Positions 31,696 through 32,091 of a stretch of DNA of 32,091 bases are shown one piece after another. Every line of letters begins with the position of its first letter. The first letter of the stretch is position 1. The stretch covers positions 1-32,091 of the forward strand of contig NZ_BPQM01000081.1 of NCBI RefSeq assembly GCF_022179245.1, in the 5' to 3' direction. The notes beneath the pieces are model-generated. The model searched no databases. It saw only the letters and a program-made list of their open reading frames with translations, and was not told the DNA's origin. A program made the translations under genes and the position numbers. The DNA is from Methylobacterium gregans. Lineage in GTDB: Bacteria > Pseudomonadota > Alphaproteobacteria > Rhizobiales > Beijerinckiaceae.

Positions 31696-32091
31696 TACAG
31701 GGTCTTTTATCACGCCGATGGAGCACTCACGCTACGCCATGGTCAAAACACACAAATTAAGTAGATTATCACCTCTGTAACACAAATAATTTCCATCAGA
31801 TACGGATGATTCTGTTTCTGAATCGACAATATCGCGAGGACTTCTGCATAAAATCACTCGAATACTCAATAGGTAGTTTGAATATTTTCAGATATCTACA
31901 AATAAGATCAAGACAATCGAACAAGATCGATAAATCAGCTGGCTCTGGTCGCGCATCGCATGCGCAGAAAGTCGCGAGCGGGTGCTCGCCTTTGCTCGAG
32001 CGGAGGAGGCACGATTGAGGATCCCTCGATCCTGATTGCTCTGTCTTTGGTTCTCTCGTCGAAACAGGCAAGCTTAGAGCGTCTAACAAAA
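31696..32091. other. AT-rich end of window without a gene
   Basis: After the MHYT kinase the last 396 bp are AT-rich, especially 31740-31930, and show no family-like coding sequence on either strand. A minus-strand frame of 97 codons (31796-32089) lacks recognisable features. Confidence 0.5.

Noticed and set aside
31796..32089. 97-codon minus-strand ORF at the window end
   Set aside because: No ribosome-binding site, domain or composition like the neighbouring genes; the AT-rich spacer explains it.

Overview
The window looks like part of an alphaproteobacterial (Hyphomicrobiales) chromosome, most likely Methylobacterium/Methylorubrum. This rests on the high GC content, a Ros/MucR-family regulator, a poly-HAMP hybrid kinase, a PhoP/PhoQ (FeuP/FeuQ)-like pair with an AHGLKTPL H-box, a stand-alone molybdopterin oxidoreductase, and many sensor kinases with PAS domains. 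The genus is an inference from gene content and style. No rRNA or other species marker is present.

Layout. (1) 1-1255 is the end of an integrated element: a tyrosine integrase on the minus strand, cut by the window edge, next to a 48-nt 3' fragment of tRNA-Gly(TCC) that serves as the attachment site. The first 48 bases form a perfect 19-bp inverted repeat that may be an assembly fold-back. (2) 1393-4182 is core-like sequence: cytochrome b561 plus YceI, a divergent LysR regulator, and a degenerate PilZ-like protein. (3) 4629-7419 holds a two-component system (OmpR-type regulator, PhoQ-like kinase) divergent from an exported OB-fold/PepSY-like protein. (4) 7680-9842 is a 720-aa molybdopterin oxidoreductase. 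(5) 10645-18551 is a minus-strand pair of hybrid histidine kinases. The first gene is a 1936-aa soluble kinase with nine exact-length 92-residue HAMP repeats resembling fungal group III (Nik1/Os-1) kinases, then GAF, HisKA, HATPase and three receivers. The second is REC-PAS-HisKA-HATPase-REC. (6) 19211-19738 is a secreted peptidoglycan-binding protein gene broken by an amber codon at position 4. (7) 20644-22524 encodes a PAS/pseudo-receiver/LuxR fusion. (8) 22585-24856 is a minus-strand cluster of two tiny overlapping ORFs, a potassium-channel-family protein with an abnormal filter, and a Crp/Fnr regulator. (9) 25169-26964 is a zinc alcohol dehydrogenase with a small membrane protein. (10) 27154-31695 holds an AraC regulator, a MucR paralogue lacking its zinc cysteine, and an MHYT-PAS hybrid kinase.

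How the parts may work together. The window is dominated by signalling: four histidine kinases, six receiver domains inside hybrid kinases, one classical response regulator, one pseudo-receiver fusion and four one-component regulators of the LysR, Crp, AraC and MucR families. No HPt protein is visible, so the hybrid kinases must hand on phosphate through partners elsewhere or work by another route. The effector genes (b561/YceI, channel, dehydrogenases, OB-fold protein) suggest membrane, redox and envelope stress adaptation, but this is inference from context. The clearest candidates for undescribed biology are the nine-repeat HAMP kinase with its coupled partner kinase, and the two-small-ORF/atypical-channel/Crp cluster.
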